DNA from: Gemmatimonadota bacterium
GTDB lineage: Bacteria > Gemmatimonadota > Gemmatimonadetes > Gemmatimonadales > Gemmatimonadaceae
Assembly: GCA_021324775.1 (NCBI GenBank)
Contig: JAJPIM010000043.1
Location: 80,873 to 144,872 of the forward strand
Length of the DNA: 64,000 nucleotides
Direction of reading: 5' to 3'
The position numbers and the translations under genes are program-made. This document shows, piece after piece, positions 32,570-41,909 of the stretch (positions are counted from its first letter, which is position 1; each line of letters starts with the position of its first letter). The notes beneath the pieces were generated by a model. That model worked only from the letters and a program-made list of their open reading frames with translations. It was not told the origin of the DNA and ran no database searches.

Positions 32570-33925
32570 ATGAAGCGGACCGACTTTGACGCGCAAGTCG
32601 CGGAGTTGGAGCATCAGTGGAAGGACAAGCGCTGGCTGGGTATTCGGCGCGACTATTCCGCCGAGAGCGTGGTGCGTCTCCGCGGGTCGCTGCGGATCGA
32701 GTACACAGTGGCGCGTCACGGTGCGGAGCGGCTCTGGACACTCCTCAGTGGGAATGACCACGTCCACACGTTCGGCGCGCTGACCGGTGCCCAAGCCGTC
32801 CAGATGGTGCGGGCGGGACTCAAGGCGATCTATCTGAGCGGGTGGCAGGTCGCGGCGGATGCGAACCTGGCGGGCCAGACGTATCCCGACCAGAGCCTGT
32901 ATCCGTCCACGAGCGTTCCGGCGCTGGTCAAACGCCTCAACAACGCGCTGCAGCGCGCGGACCAGATCGAGTGGAGCGAGCGGCGCGAGCCAGCCGACTG
33001 GATGGTGCCGATCGTCGCCGACGCCGAAGCAGGGTTCGGTGGTCCGATCCACGCGTTCGAGCTGATGAAGGGGATGATCGAGGCTGGCGCGGCCGGCGTG
33101 CACTTCGAGGATCAGCTCGCGTCCGAGAAAAAGTGCGGTCACATGGGCGGCAAGGTGCTGGTGCCGACCGCGCAGTTCGTGCGGACGCTGTCGGCCGCGC
33201 GGCTCGCCGCCGATGTGCTCGGGATTCCCACCGTGCTGGTCGCGCGGACGGATGCGCTGTCGGCGACGCTGCTGACAAGTGATGTGGACCCGCGCGACCG
33301 CGCGCACATGACGGGCGAGCGCACGGCCGAGGGGTATTACGCGGTCCGCGGCTCGATCGAGAGCGCGATCACGAGGGCGCTCGCCTACGCGCCCTACGCC
33401 GACATGCTCTGGTGCGAGACGTCGACGCCCGACCTCGATGAGGCACGCCGGTTTGCCGAGGGCGTGCACAAGGTTTTCCCCGGGAAGCTCCTGGCGTACA
33501 ACTGCTCGCCGTCGTTCAACTGGCAGCGCCACCTGGACGGCGAAACGATCGCCAGCTTCCAGCGCGACCTCGCGGCGATGGGCTACAAGTTCCAATTCAT
33601 CACCTTGGCGGGCTGGCACCTCATCAACCTCGAGACCTTCGACCTCGCCGCGGCGTACCGGGACGAGGGGATGACCGCGTACGTTCGCGTGCAGGAGCGC
33701 GAGTTCGCTCGCGAGCCGGACGGGTACACGGCGACGAAGCACCAGCGCGAGGCTGGCACCGGGTATTTCGACCAGGTACTCCAGACCGTGAGTGGCGGAC
33801 AGGCATCGACCGGCGCGCTCTCCGGCTCGACGGAGGAGCAGCAGTTCCACGATGGTGCACGCTCACTGGCGGCATCGCGGAAGGCCAAACCGAGCGGAGC
33901 GTCGCGCGTGAAGAAACTGGTATAG
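32570..33925 (+). CDS. aceA: isocitrate lyase
   Basis: 451 residues. Cleaves isocitrate to succinate and glyoxylate, the first step of the glyoxylate shunt. The catalytic motif KKCGHMGGK is intact (Cys189), with [20 protein letters not shown] and PDQSLYP near residue 100 and [11 protein letters not shown] at about 146. The C-terminal YNCSPSFNW is also family-typical. ATG 32570 has GGAG 7 nt upstream (the track uses GTG 32558). No malate synthase is adjacent. It is followed by two hairpins. Confidence 0.97.
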   Translation: MKRTDFDAQVAELEHQWKDKRWLGIRRDYSAESVVRLRGSLRIEYTVARHGAERLWTLLSGNDHVHTFGALTGAQAVQMVRAGLKAIYLSGWQVAADANLAGQTYPDQSLYPSTSVPALVKRLNNALQRADQIEWSERREPADWMVPIVADAEAGFGGPIHAFELMKGMIEAGAAGVHFEDQLASEKKCGHMGGKVLVPTAQFVRTLSAARLAADVLGIPTVLVARTDALSATLLTSDVDPRDRAHMTGERTAEGYYAVRGSIESAITRALAYAPYADMLWCETSTPDLDEARRFAEGVHKVFPGKLLAYNCSPSFNWQRHLDGETIASFQRDLAAMGYKFQFITLAGWHLINLETFDLAAAYRDEGMTAYVRVQEREFAREPDGYTATKHQREAGTGYFDQVLQTVSGGQASTGALSGSTEEQQFHDGARSLAASRKAKPSGASRVKKLV

Positions 33926-33940
33926 GGCAGGCAAGCGAAC

Positions 33941-33978
33941 GGGCAGCCACCGCGGACGCCACGATCGCCCGGCTGCCC
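33941..33978 (+). terminator. hairpin after aceA
   Basis: GGGCAGCC, 22-nt loop, GGCTGCCC; an 8-bp stem 15 nt after the aceA stop. No T-run. Weaker than the next hairpin. Confidence 0.35.
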
Positions 33979-34053
33979 CGATCAGCTGGCTCGATCAGTT
34001 AGCTCGACAGGTGGCCCGATCAATCTTCGATGGCTCGCGTGCCATCGGCATCC

Positions 34054-34079
34054 CCGGCGGACCGGCAACGGTCCGCCGG
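34054..34079 (+). terminator. GNRA-capped strong hairpin, terminator candidate
   Basis: CCGGCGGACCG-GCAA-CGGTCCGCCGG: a perfect 11-bp stem with a GNRA tetraloop, followed by ATTTGCGTT. It is probably the terminator of aceA. Confidence 0.55.
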
Positions 34080-34347
34080 ATTTGCGTTGCGGACATTCCT
34101 GCGCGGCCGGTTGCCCGCAGCGGCCACAACGGCAGAGGATCGGGTGGAAGTGGGCCGATCAGCTGCACGGAGTGCTTGGCGGTGCTCCGATGGTGCATAT
34201 TTGGGGTTGCCGCGCCCGGGGTCCGTGACCTCGGCGCGCGAAACGTGCCGACATTCAGACGCGGAAGGTATAGGTAGCCGTGGCAAGCGCTCGGATGTGA
34301 CCGGTTGGTATCGTGCGTCGTACCTGTTCGTGGTGAATGTCGGTCGC

Positions 34348-36174
34348 ATGTGGACGCGTCCCGCGGTCGCCGCCCGCGGGCTGTACGGTTCAGTCTGTCT
34401 GAAGCGTGGCGTGGTACTCGCCGCCGCGGTGACGGCCGCCGGGTGCGTGGCGCCCCGTCTTGTCCGGCATCATGACACGCCCGCTCCCGAGACGGTGACG
34501 AATGAGGCATACCGCGGCGATCCGTTTCTCGCCGACGTCGAGTCCCGGAGCTTCGAGTATTTCTGGCGCACGACGGATGCGAGAACCGGGCTGACACCCG
34601 ACCGGAGTCCATCGCCGTCCTTCTCGAGCATCGCGGCGATCGGTTTTGCGCTGACCGCGTATCCGATTGGCGTCTCGGAAGGATACGTGACCCGCGAGCA
34701 GGCAGCCGAGCGGACGCTGACCACGCTGCGCACGCTCTACGAGCTGCCGCAGGGGCCGAGTGATACCGGCGTCTCGGGGTACAAGGGGTTTTACTACCAC
34801 TTCCTCAACATGGACAACGCCCGGCGCTTCTCCCGCGTGGAGCTGTCGACGGGCGATACGGCGTTGCTGCTGGCGGGGGCCCTGTTCTGCCAGCAGTACT
34901 TCGACGGTCCGTCGGCAACCGAGGCGGGGATCCGGGCGTATGCCGACTCGCTGTACGCGCGGGTGGACTGGCAGTGGGCGTCGCCGAACCCGCCGGCCGT
35001 TTCGCTTGGATGGACGCCGGACAGTCTGTTCATGCCCTACGATTGGCGCGGCTACAACGAAGTCATGCTGCTGTACGTGCTGGCGCTGGGTTCGCCGACC
35101 CACCCGATCTCGCCTGCCGCGTGGGCGGAGTACACGCGGACGTACCGTTGGGAAGAGTATTTCGGCCAGTCGTTCCTGAGCTTCGCGCCGGCGTTCGGCT
35201 ATCAGTACTCTCATGTGTGGATCGACTTTCGCGGGATCCAGGATCCGTACATGCGAAGCAAGGGCATCGACTACTTCGAGAACTCGCGGCGCGATGCGTA
35301 CGCGCAGCGTGACTACGCCACCCTCAACCCGATGGGGTGGAAGGGGTACGCACCCACGGCGTGGGGGTTCTCCGCCTGCGATGGGCCGGCCGACACGGCC
35401 CTCGATCTCGACGGGGTATACCGATGGTTTCACACGTACTGGGCGCGCGGCGTCTCCTTCACGCGAACGGCGGATGACGGAACCCTCTCGCCGGCCGCAA
35501 TCGGCGGCATGATACCCTTCGCGCCGGAGATTGCGGTCCCCGCGCTGCGCTCGCTGGAGAGTACGTACGGCAACCTGATCTACTCCACGTACGGCTTCGT
35601 CGACGCATTCAACCCGACATTCACGACGCCGTTGCGGATGCCGCTCGGGCGGGTGGATCGCACGCGGGGATGGTTCGATACCGATTACCTCGGCATCGAC
35701 GAGGGTCCGGTCCTGGCGATGATCGAGAACTATCGGACAGAGCTGATCTGGACCACGATGCGCCGGAGCCCCTACATCATCCGGGGCCTGCAGCGCGCGG
35801 GGTTTACGGGCGGCTGGCTGGACCACGTGGCGCCGTCGGGTCCCATCGCATCGTCAGCCGTCACGCCGGCGGCTCCGGCTGCGGTGCCCGTGAAGCCGGC
35901 GGATAAGCAGCCCCCGGGCACGCCGCCGCTTGCACCCGCGCAGCCGCCGTCCTCATCGCCGCCGCCCACTCCCGCGCCGGCACCGGCGCCGGGTCCGCAA
36001 GGAGCGACATCGCCGGCGGCGGCATCGCCCCTGAGCACCTCGCCGTCGAGTAGCTCGCCATCAGGCACTTCACCGTCAAGCACCTCGCCCCCGGCCGCGT
36101 CATCGTCGTCGCCGCCGGCACCGGCCCAGACGCCGTCGTCCGCTCCCGCGCCGGCCGCTCCGCCGAATCGCTGA
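34348..36174 (+). CDS. glucoamylase-domain (GH144-like) lipoprotein
   Basis: 608 residues from ATG 34348. Lipoprotein signal GVVLAAAVTAAGCVAP, then the glycoamylase domain (PF10091 type; many members are GH144 endo-beta-1,2-glucanases). Landmarks: FLADVESRSFEYFWRTTDA, SIAAIGFALTAYPIGV, VSGYKGFYYHFLNMD, FLSFAPAFGYQYSHVWIDFR, GWKGYAPTAWGFSACDGP and DTDYLGIDEGPVLAMIENYR. The catalytic acid cannot be fixed from sequence alone. After residue 500 comes a tail of about 100 residues of Pro, Ser, Ala and Thr with no folded character (SPSSSSPSGTSPSSTSPP), unusual for this family. It is first in a row with a sugar ABC importer, so it may release oligosaccharides outside the cell for uptake. Confidence 0.85.
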   Translation: MWTRPAVAARGLYGSVCLKRGVVLAAAVTAAGCVAPRLVRHHDTPAPETVTNEAYRGDPFLADVESRSFEYFWRTTDARTGLTPDRSPSPSFSSIAAIGFALTAYPIGVSEGYVTREQAAERTLTTLRTLYELPQGPSDTGVSGYKGFYYHFLNMDNARRFSRVELSTGDTALLLAGALFCQQYFDGPSATEAGIRAYADSLYARVDWQWASPNPPAVSLGWTPDSLFMPYDWRGYNEVMLLYVLALGSPTHPISPAAWAEYTRTYRWEEYFGQSFLSFAPAFGYQYSHVWIDFRGIQDPYMRSKGIDYFENSRRDAYAQRDYATLNPMGWKGYAPTAWGFSACDGPADTALDLDGVYRWFHTYWARGVSFTRTADDGTLSPAAIGGMIPFAPEIAVPALRSLESTYGNLIYSTYGFVDAFNPTFTTPLRMPLGRVDRTRGWFDTDYLGIDEGPVLAMIENYRTELIWTTMRRSPYIIRGLQRAGFTGGWLDHVAPSGPIASSAVTPAAPAAVPVKPADKQPPGTPPLAPAQPPSSSPPPTPAPAPAPGPQGATSPAAASPLSTSPSSSSPSGTSPSSTSPPAASSSSPPAPAQTPSSAPAPAAPPNR

Positions 36175-36179
36175 CTTCC

Positions 36180-37499
36180 GTGCAGCGAGGCCGGGGATGG
36201 CGGGCATCGGCGAACGCCGCCATCCTCCTGGCTGTCGCCGGATGCGGCGGTGGGCGTGGGCAAACCGCCCCGCCGGTCACCCTTCGGTTCTGGGCGTTCG
36301 GGCGCGAGGGGGAGGTCGTTGAGGCGCTCGTTCCGGACTTCGAGCGCGCGCATCCCGGCATCAACGTGCGTGTGGAGCAGATCCCGTTTACGGCCGCCCA
36401 CGAAAAACTGCTGACCTCCGTCGTGGGCCGCGCGGCTCCTGACATTGCGCAGCTCGGCAACACCTGGGTGCCGGAGCTGGTCGCCCTGCGCGCGCTCGTG
36501 CCGCTGGACTCGTTGCTGGCGCGATCGCGCGCGATCGCGCGGAGCGACTACTTCGACGGCATCTGGGACACGAACATCATCGATGGTGCGACGTGGGGCG
36601 TGCCCTGGTACGTGGACACGCGCGTGATCTTCTACCGCTCCGACATCCTCGCGAGCGCGGGCTTCCCGGCGGCGCCGCGCACCTGGCGGGAGTGGCGGGA
36701 AGCCCTGACGCGGGTGCGCGCCCGTGCGGGCGGGCATCGCTACGGGATCCTCCTTCCGATAAACGAATGGGCGCAGCCCGTGATATTGGGACTCGCCAGT
36801 GGAGCCCCGCTGCTGCGGGATGACGATACCTACGGAGACTTCTCGGAGCCGCGATTCCGGGCAGCGTTCGCATTCTACACCGGGCTCTTTCGCGACAGTC
36901 TCGCGGCGCCCGTCAGCAATGTACAGATCGCCAACCTGTACCAGTCGTTCGGGAACGGCGAGTTCGCGATGTTCATCTCCGGTCCGTGGGACGTCGGCGA
37001 GTGCTTGCGCCGCCTCCCGCCGTCGCTGCAGGGACGCTGGACGACGGCGCCGATACCGGCCCCGGACCCGTCGGACACCACCACGCCCGGCACATCGCTC
37101 GCGGGGGGTTCGAGCCTGGTCGTGTTCAAGGGATCGCCGCATCCCGATTCCGCCTGGGCATTCATTGAATACCTCTCCGGGCCCGCCCAGCAGTCACGAT
37201 TCTACGCCCTGAGCGGCGACCTGCCGCCACGCCAATCGGCATGGGAGGACTCGGCGCTCCGGACCAACTCCTACGCCCGCGCGTTCCGGCGCCAGCTTCA
37301 ATTCGTGCGGGCGACGCCGAAGATCCCGGAGTGGGACGAGATCACGACGCTGCTGGCCGATCAGGCCGAAGCCGCCGTCCGCGGTGGCGTTCCGCCCGAT
37401 TCGGCGCTCGCGGTCCTGGACCGGGAAGTGGACCGGGCACTCGAGAAGCGCCGGTGGATGCGCGGCCGAATGCACCACGACACGGCAGCGACATCATGA
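36180..37499 (+). CDS. sugar ABC transporter substrate-binding lipoprotein
   Basis: 439 residues. Lipobox LLAVAGCGGG, then a cluster B (CUT1) solute-binding protein: VTLRFWAFGREGEVVEALV, DFERAHPGINVRVEQIPF, and the usual DIAQLGNTWVPEL, GVPWYVDTRVIFYR and GEFAMFISGPWDV. It binds an oligosaccharide and delivers it to the two downstream permeases. GTG start 5 nt after the GH gene's stop; its own stop overlaps the next start (ATGA). Confidence 0.94.
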   Translation: MQRGRGWRASANAAILLAVAGCGGGRGQTAPPVTLRFWAFGREGEVVEALVPDFERAHPGINVRVEQIPFTAAHEKLLTSVVGRAAPDIAQLGNTWVPELVALRALVPLDSLLARSRAIARSDYFDGIWDTNIIDGATWGVPWYVDTRVIFYRSDILASAGFPAAPRTWREWREALTRVRARAGGHRYGILLPINEWAQPVILGLASGAPLLRDDDTYGDFSEPRFRAAFAFYTGLFRDSLAAPVSNVQIANLYQSFGNGEFAMFISGPWDVGECLRRLPPSLQGRWTTAPIPAPDPSDTTTPGTSLAGGSSLVVFKGSPHPDSAWAFIEYLSGPAQQSRFYALSGDLPPRQSAWEDSALRTNSYARAFRRQLQFVRATPKIPEWDEITTLLADQAEAAVRGGVPPDSALAVLDREVDRALEKRRWMRGRMHHDTAATS

Positions 37500-38419
37500 G
37501 CAGCGCCACCATGGTGCGCGGCGATGCCGGCGCCCGGGCGGCCCGGCGAGCCGCCGTGATTTTCCTCGCACCGGGTCTGGTGCTGATCACGCTGACGTTC
37601 CTGCTGCCGTCGATCGCGGCGCTCGGGCTGAGCCTCACGGACTTCGACATCTACGCCGTCGCGTCGCCGGGCAATACGCGATTCATCTGGCTCCGCAACT
37701 ACGCGGAGCTGGCGCGGACGCCGATGTTCTGGATCTCGCTCCGCAACACGTTGTATTTCGTGCTGGCCGGCGGCCCGATCTCGGTCCTCGTGTCGCTCGC
37801 CGTGGCCGTGATGCTCGACTCGGAACTCGTTCGCTGGCGCGGGTTCTTCCGGACCGTCTACTTCGCTCCGGTGGTGACGACACTCGTCGCGGTGGCGGTG
37901 GTCTGGAAATACCTCTACGACCCGCGCTACGGGCTGCTCAACGCAGGGCTGCACGCGATCGGATTGCCGCCGGTCGACTGGCTGGGGTCCACGGCCTGGG
38001 CGATGCCGTCGATCATCCTGATGACCGTGTGGAAGGGCTTCGGCTACAACATGATCATCTTCATGGCCGGGCTGCAGGCCGTGCCCGGCGATCTCTACGA
38101 TGCGGCGCGCGTCGATGGGGCGGGTGCGTGGCAGCGGTTCTGGCACGTCACGCTGCCGACGCTGGCCCCCACGTTTCTGTTCGTCAGCATCACCACGATG
38201 ATCGGCTTCCTCCAGTTGTTCTCCGAGCCGTACGTCATGACGCAGGGGGGGCCACTCCACGCGACCTTGAGCATCGGTCTGTACATGTTCACGGAAGGAT
38301 TCGAGTCCTGGCATGTCGGGATGGGCGCAGCGATCGCCTTCGTGCTCTTCGGGCTGACGCTGATCGGTGCCCTGGTCCAGTTGCGGCTGCGTCCCAAGGG
38401 CACAGAGGGCGGCGCGTGA
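37496..38419 (+). CDS. sugar ABC transporter permease (MalF-like)
   Basis: 307 residues from ATG 37496 (MSSATMVRGDAGARAA), which overlaps the binding-protein stop; the track's 37241 start is in another gene. Six predicted helices (IFLAPGLVLITLTFLL, LYFVLAGGPISVLVSLAVAV, and others) and the EAA loop DAARVDGAGAWQRFWHVTLP near residue 205. It forms the transmembrane pore with the next gene. Confidence 0.95.
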   Translation: MSSATMVRGDAGARAARRAAVIFLAPGLVLITLTFLLPSIAALGLSLTDFDIYAVASPGNTRFIWLRNYAELARTPMFWISLRNTLYFVLAGGPISVLVSLAVAVMLDSELVRWRGFFRTVYFAPVVTTLVAVAVVWKYLYDPRYGLLNAGLHAIGLPPVDWLGSTAWAMPSIILMTVWKGFGYNMIIFMAGLQAVPGDLYDAARVDGAGAWQRFWHVTLPTLAPTFLFVSITTMIGFLQLFSEPYVMTQGGPLHATLSIGLYMFTEGFESWHVGMGAAIAFVLFGLTLIGALVQLRLRPKGTEGGA

Positions 38420-39324
38420 CCGGCGCCGTCATTCCCTCCGGTGTGCCGGCCGCTGTTTCGGCCGGGCTCGACGAGCGTCCTGCGAGGCGCCCCCGGTGGG
38501 ATACCGGCGTCTCGTGGCGAACCGTGCTCCTGCACGTGCTGCTGGCCGCGATCGCGGGCGTCGCCGTGGCGCCGCTCGCGTGGATGGTGTCCGCGTCGTT
38601 CATGCCGGCGGGCTCCGCGACGACGTACCCGCCGCCGCTCCTCCCGCATCCAGCCACGTGGGCCAACTATCGCGAGCTTTTTTCCCACCTGGATCTGTCC
38701 CGCGAGCTGCGGAACAGCGCGATTGTCGCCGGGCTCATCACCGCTTCATCGCTGCTGTTCAACTCGATGGCGGGGTATGCGTTCGCCAAGTTCAGTTTTC
38801 CCGCGCGCGACCGGCTGTTTCGCCTGGTGCTGCTCGGTCTCTTCATCCCGCCGCAGGTGGCGATGCTCCCTCTGTTCATCCTGCTGCGCGAGTTGCACCT
38901 CGTCAACAGCTTCGCCGGCGTCGTGCTGCCAAGCATGGCGACCGTGTTCGGGATGTTTCTCGTGCGCCAGTACGTCCTCGGCATACCGGACGAGTTGCTC
39001 GATGCGGCGCGCGTAGATGGCGCGGGGGAACTCCGTATCTACTGGTCGATCGTGCTGCCCCTGTGCGCGCCCGTGCTGGTGACGCTCGCGGTCTTCGTCT
39101 TCATGAGCGCCTGGAACGACTTCATGTGGCCGCTGGTGGTCCTGACCGACAGCGCCAAATACACCCTCCCGGTTGGTCTCGCGAATCTGTCACGTGAGCA
39201 TGTCCAGGATACCGAGCTCATGATGGCGGCTTCCGTCGTGACGCTGCTGCCGGTTCTGCTGCTCTTCATCTCGCTCCAGCGCTATTACATCCGGGGCATC
39301 ACCATGGGCGGCGTCAAGGGCTAG
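38416..39324 (+). CDS. sugar ABC transporter permease (MalG-like)
   Basis: 302 residues from GTG 38416 (GTGA overlap). MalG-like: LLAAIAGVAVAPLAWMVSAS, SIVAGLITASSLLFN-type helices, EAA loop DAARVDGAGELRIYWSIVLP and the C-terminal YYIRGITMGGVKG that contacts the ATPase. The stop overlaps the stop of the convergent beta-glucosidase by 4 nt. Confidence 0.95.
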   Translation: MTGAVIPSGVPAAVSAGLDERPARRPRWDTGVSWRTVLLHVLLAAIAGVAVAPLAWMVSASFMPAGSATTYPPPLLPHPATWANYRELFSHLDLSRELRNSAIVAGLITASSLLFNSMAGYAFAKFSFPARDRLFRLVLLGLFIPPQVAMLPLFILLRELHLVNSFAGVVLPSMATVFGMFLVRQYVLGIPDELLDAARVDGAGELRIYWSIVLPLCAPVLVTLAVFVFMSAWNDFMWPLVVLTDSAKYTLPVGLANLSREHVQDTELMMAASVVTLLPVLLLFISLQRYYIRGITMGGVKG

Positions 39325-40706
39325 CCCGGAAAGAGATTCATTCCGTTGGACCGGATCACGTCGCGGAAGAACGCGGCACTGGCTTTGGGCGTCCGCCGCT
39401 GCGTCTCGCGATCGACGTGTACGATGCCGAACCGCTTGGAGTATCCGTAGTTCCATTCGAAGTTGTCGAGCAGGGACCAGGCGAAATATCCGCGCAGGTC
39501 AACCCCCGCGGCCATTGCGGCGTGGGCTGCCTGGATATGGCTCCGCAAATACGCGACGCGGTCGTGATCCTCGATCGGCGTGCCGTCCGACGACGCCGGC
39601 TCAGGAAACGCGGCACCGTTCTCGGTGACGTACATGGGTAGCGGTCCGTAGCGGTCGCGCACCCATTGCAGAATGGCAGTGAGACCCGCTGGGTAGATCT
39701 CCCAGCCCATGTCGGTGTGTGCGGACTGCGTCTGTGGGACGCGCGCGGCGCCAGCGGGGAGTGCGCCCGGATCGGCGCGCACGACAGATCGCGAGTAGTA
39801 ATTGACGCCGAGGAAATCCATCGGCCGACGGACGAGCCCCATCTCGGCTTCGCGCATGCCAGGGGGTCCGTCTTCGTATAGGGCGCGCAGCGAGGGCGGC
39901 GAGATGCCGAGAAAGACCGGGTCGAGGTATTGCCGGTTGAAGTAGGCGCTGGCGCGATCGGCGGCACCGAGATCGGCCGCGTCGCCAGACGCGGGCATCT
40001 GTGGCTCGAGGTTGACCGCCAGTCCGATCTCGTGACGTCCCGATGCCCGGTACGCATCCACCGCTGCGGCGTGAGCGCGCAGGAGGTGATACGAGACGCG
40101 ACCCGCCTCGGACGCGCTCTGGTGCCCCGGCGCGAGCACGCCGCGCATATAGCCGCCATCCGTGATGACCCAGGGTTCATTGATCGTCACCCAGAGCCGC
40201 ACCCGGTCATCGAGTGCGCGCACCACGACGTCCGCGTAGTCCGCGAACCACCCCGCACTGTCGGGGTTCAGCCATCCGCCCAGATCCTCGAGCGCGGCCG
40301 GGAGATCCCAGTGGTAGAGGGTGATGAGCGGCTGTATGTTTGACGCGAGCAGCGCGTCGACCAGCCGTTCGTAGAACGCGAGGCCCGGACGGTTGGCGCG
40401 TCCGCGACCCGTGGGGAGAATCCGGCCCCACGCGACGCTCAGCCGGTACGCGGTCAGGCCCAGGCTCTGCATGAGGGCGACGTCGTCCGCGGCGCGGCGG
40501 TAGTGATCGCAGGCGATGTCGCCCGTGTCGCCGCCCTGTATCGTGCCGGGGGTGTGGGCGAAGCGGTGCCAGATGCTGGCGCCGGCTCCGTCGGCGAGTG
40601 GCGAGCCTTCGATCTGGTACGCCGACGTCGCGGCGCCCCAGAGAAACTGCTCGGGGAATCGTGTCGCCGGCCGCGCGCCGGTTGCAGAGAGAGGAGGGAC
40701 CGTCAT
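39321..40706 (-). CDS. family 1 beta-glucosidase
   Basis: 461 residues, GH1 (alpha/beta barrel). FLWGAATSAYQIEG near the start, acid/base in LWVTINEPW (about residue 170), nucleophile Glu in MYVTENGAAF (about 355), and the GH1 signature WSLLDNFEW. No signal peptide, so it acts in the cytoplasm on imported beta-linked glucosides. It sits on the opposite strand inside an importer cluster, between the MalG-like permease and the ATPase, so one polycistronic message cannot cover all the genes. Confidence 0.96.
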   Translation of the reverse strand: MTVPPLSATGARPATRFPEQFLWGAATSAYQIEGSPLADGAGASIWHRFAHTPGTIQGGDTGDIACDHYRRAADDVALMQSLGLTAYRLSVAWGRILPTGRGRANRPGLAFYERLVDALLASNIQPLITLYHWDLPAALEDLGGWLNPDSAGWFADYADVVVRALDDRVRLWVTINEPWVITDGGYMRGVLAPGHQSASEAGRVSYHLLRAHAAAVDAYRASGRHEIGLAVNLEPQMPASGDAADLGAADRASAYFNRQYLDPVFLGISPPSLRALYEDGPPGMREAEMGLVRRPMDFLGVNYYSRSVVRADPGALPAGAARVPQTQSAHTDMGWEIYPAGLTAILQWVRDRYGPLPMYVTENGAAFPEPASSDGTPIEDHDRVAYLRSHIQAAHAAMAAGVDLRGYFAWSLLDNFEWNYGYSKRFGIVHVDRETQRRTPKASAAFFRDVIRSNGMNLFPG

Positions 40707-40775
40707 GCGAGTGTCTCACGGGCCGCGGGCAGCCGATGCCCGGCGCGCCTGGTCGAACTGAGGGTGCGGTAGGCG

Positions 40776-41909
40776 GTGGCCAGAGTCACGCTGGAAGGTG
40801 TCCGCAAGGTCTACGCGGACTCCGGATTCGTCGCCGTCCACGATCTCGACCTGGACGTGCGCGACGGCGAGTTCGTCGTGCTGGTCGGCCCGTCGGGGTG
40901 TGGGAAATCAACGACACTGCGGATGATCGCGGGCCTCGAATCCATCACGGCGGGCCGCCTGTCGATCGGCGGGCGGTTGGTCAACAATCTCCCGCCCAAA
41001 GAGCGCGACATCGCCATGGTGTTCCAGGGCTACGCGCTCTATCCCCATATGACGGTGTTCGAGAATATGGCTTTCGCTCTGACGCTCCGCAAGCAACCAC
41101 GGCGTGACATCGAAGCGCGCGTCGACCGAGCCGCGGACATTCTCGGACTCACGAGCGTGCTCGATCGCCGGCCCCGGCAACTGTCGGGCGGACAGCGGCA
41201 GCGTGTGGCGATCGGACGAGCGATCGTCCGCGACCCGCAGGTCTTCCTGTTCGACGAGCCGCTCTCGAATCTCGATGCCCAGTTCCGTCTCGAGATGCGG
41301 CGCGAAATTGCCATGCTCCACCGCCAACTTGGCGCGACCACGATTTACGTCACACACGATCAGGTCGAAGCCATGACGCTCGGGGACCGGATCGTCGTGC
41401 TCGATGCGGGGCACGTGCAGCAGATCGGTGCGCCGCTGGATCTATACGACCACCCGGCGAATCGCTTCGTCGCCGCGTTCATCGGGAGCCCGGCGATGAA
41501 CCTCATCGACGGCGAGCTCGCGGCAGCGCCGGGCGGCCCGGATGATGGTGTCGTCTTCCGATCGTTGGATGGCGCGCTTCGGACACCCGTCGGCGGTCCA
41601 GCGCGAGCCGTGGCGAAATCATGGGCCGGCAAGCCGGTCACGCTCGGCGTCCGTCCGGAGCACGTCATCGTCGCTGCGCCCGGCGGCGCGGACGGCGACG
41701 CGACGCGCGGCACGTTGCAGGGGGTCGAGCCGCTCGGCTACGAGGTCATCGCTCGCGCGTCGGCGGGCGCCGTCATCGTGACCGCGCGCATGGTCACTGC
41801 GGCGCTGCCTCGGCCCGACGCTCCGGTAACGATCCACCTGGATGCCGCGCGCGTACAACTGTTCGACCGCACGACGGGATTGGCGATCGGCGCCGCTCAG
41901 GGCGTGTAG
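40776..41909 (+). CDS. MsmX/UgpC-type sugar ABC transporter ATPase
   Basis: 377 residues. Walker [14 protein letters not shown]-loop [14 protein letters not shown], signature [14 protein letters not shown], Walker [14 protein letters not shown] and H-loop VTHDQVEAM, followed by the C-terminal MalK/TOBE regulatory domain ([16 protein letters not shown]). It powers the two permeases. GTG start. Unlike typical operons it is separated from the permeases by a convergent GH1 gene. The last 13 nt overlap the convergent surface protein gene. Confidence 0.94.
   Translation: MARVTLEGVRKVYADSGFVAVHDLDLDVRDGEFVVLVGPSGCGKSTTLRMIAGLESITAGRLSIGGRLVNNLPPKERDIAMVFQGYALYPHMTVFENMAFALTLRKQPRRDIEARVDRAADILGLTSVLDRRPRQLSGGQRQRVAIGRAIVRDPQVFLFDEPLSNLDAQFRLEMRREIAMLHRQLGATTIYVTHDQVEAMTLGDRIVVLDAGHVQQIGAPLDLYDHPANRFVAAFIGSPAMNLIDGELAAAPGGPDDGVVFRSLDGALRTPVGGPARAVAKSWAGKPVTLGVRPEHVIVAAPGGADGDATRGTLQGVEPLGYEVIARASAGAVIVTARMVTAALPRPDAPVTIHLDAARVQLFDRTTGLAIGAAQGV

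Larger units (their letters stand above)
33926..34347 (+). other. 422-bp gap between aceA and the glycan locus
   Basis: Holds two hairpins (listed separately), a short repeated element CGATCAGCTGGCTCGATCAGTTAGCTCGA at about 33979, and then GC-rich sequence up to the glucoamylase-like start. The ORF track extends the next gene across this gap from 34030, but that part has no domain character and crosses the strong hairpin. Confidence 0.5.

Noticed and set aside
34390-35826. 478-codon minus-strand ORF antisense to the glucoamylase-like gene
   Set aside because: Arg-rich shadow frame; no start signal or domain.
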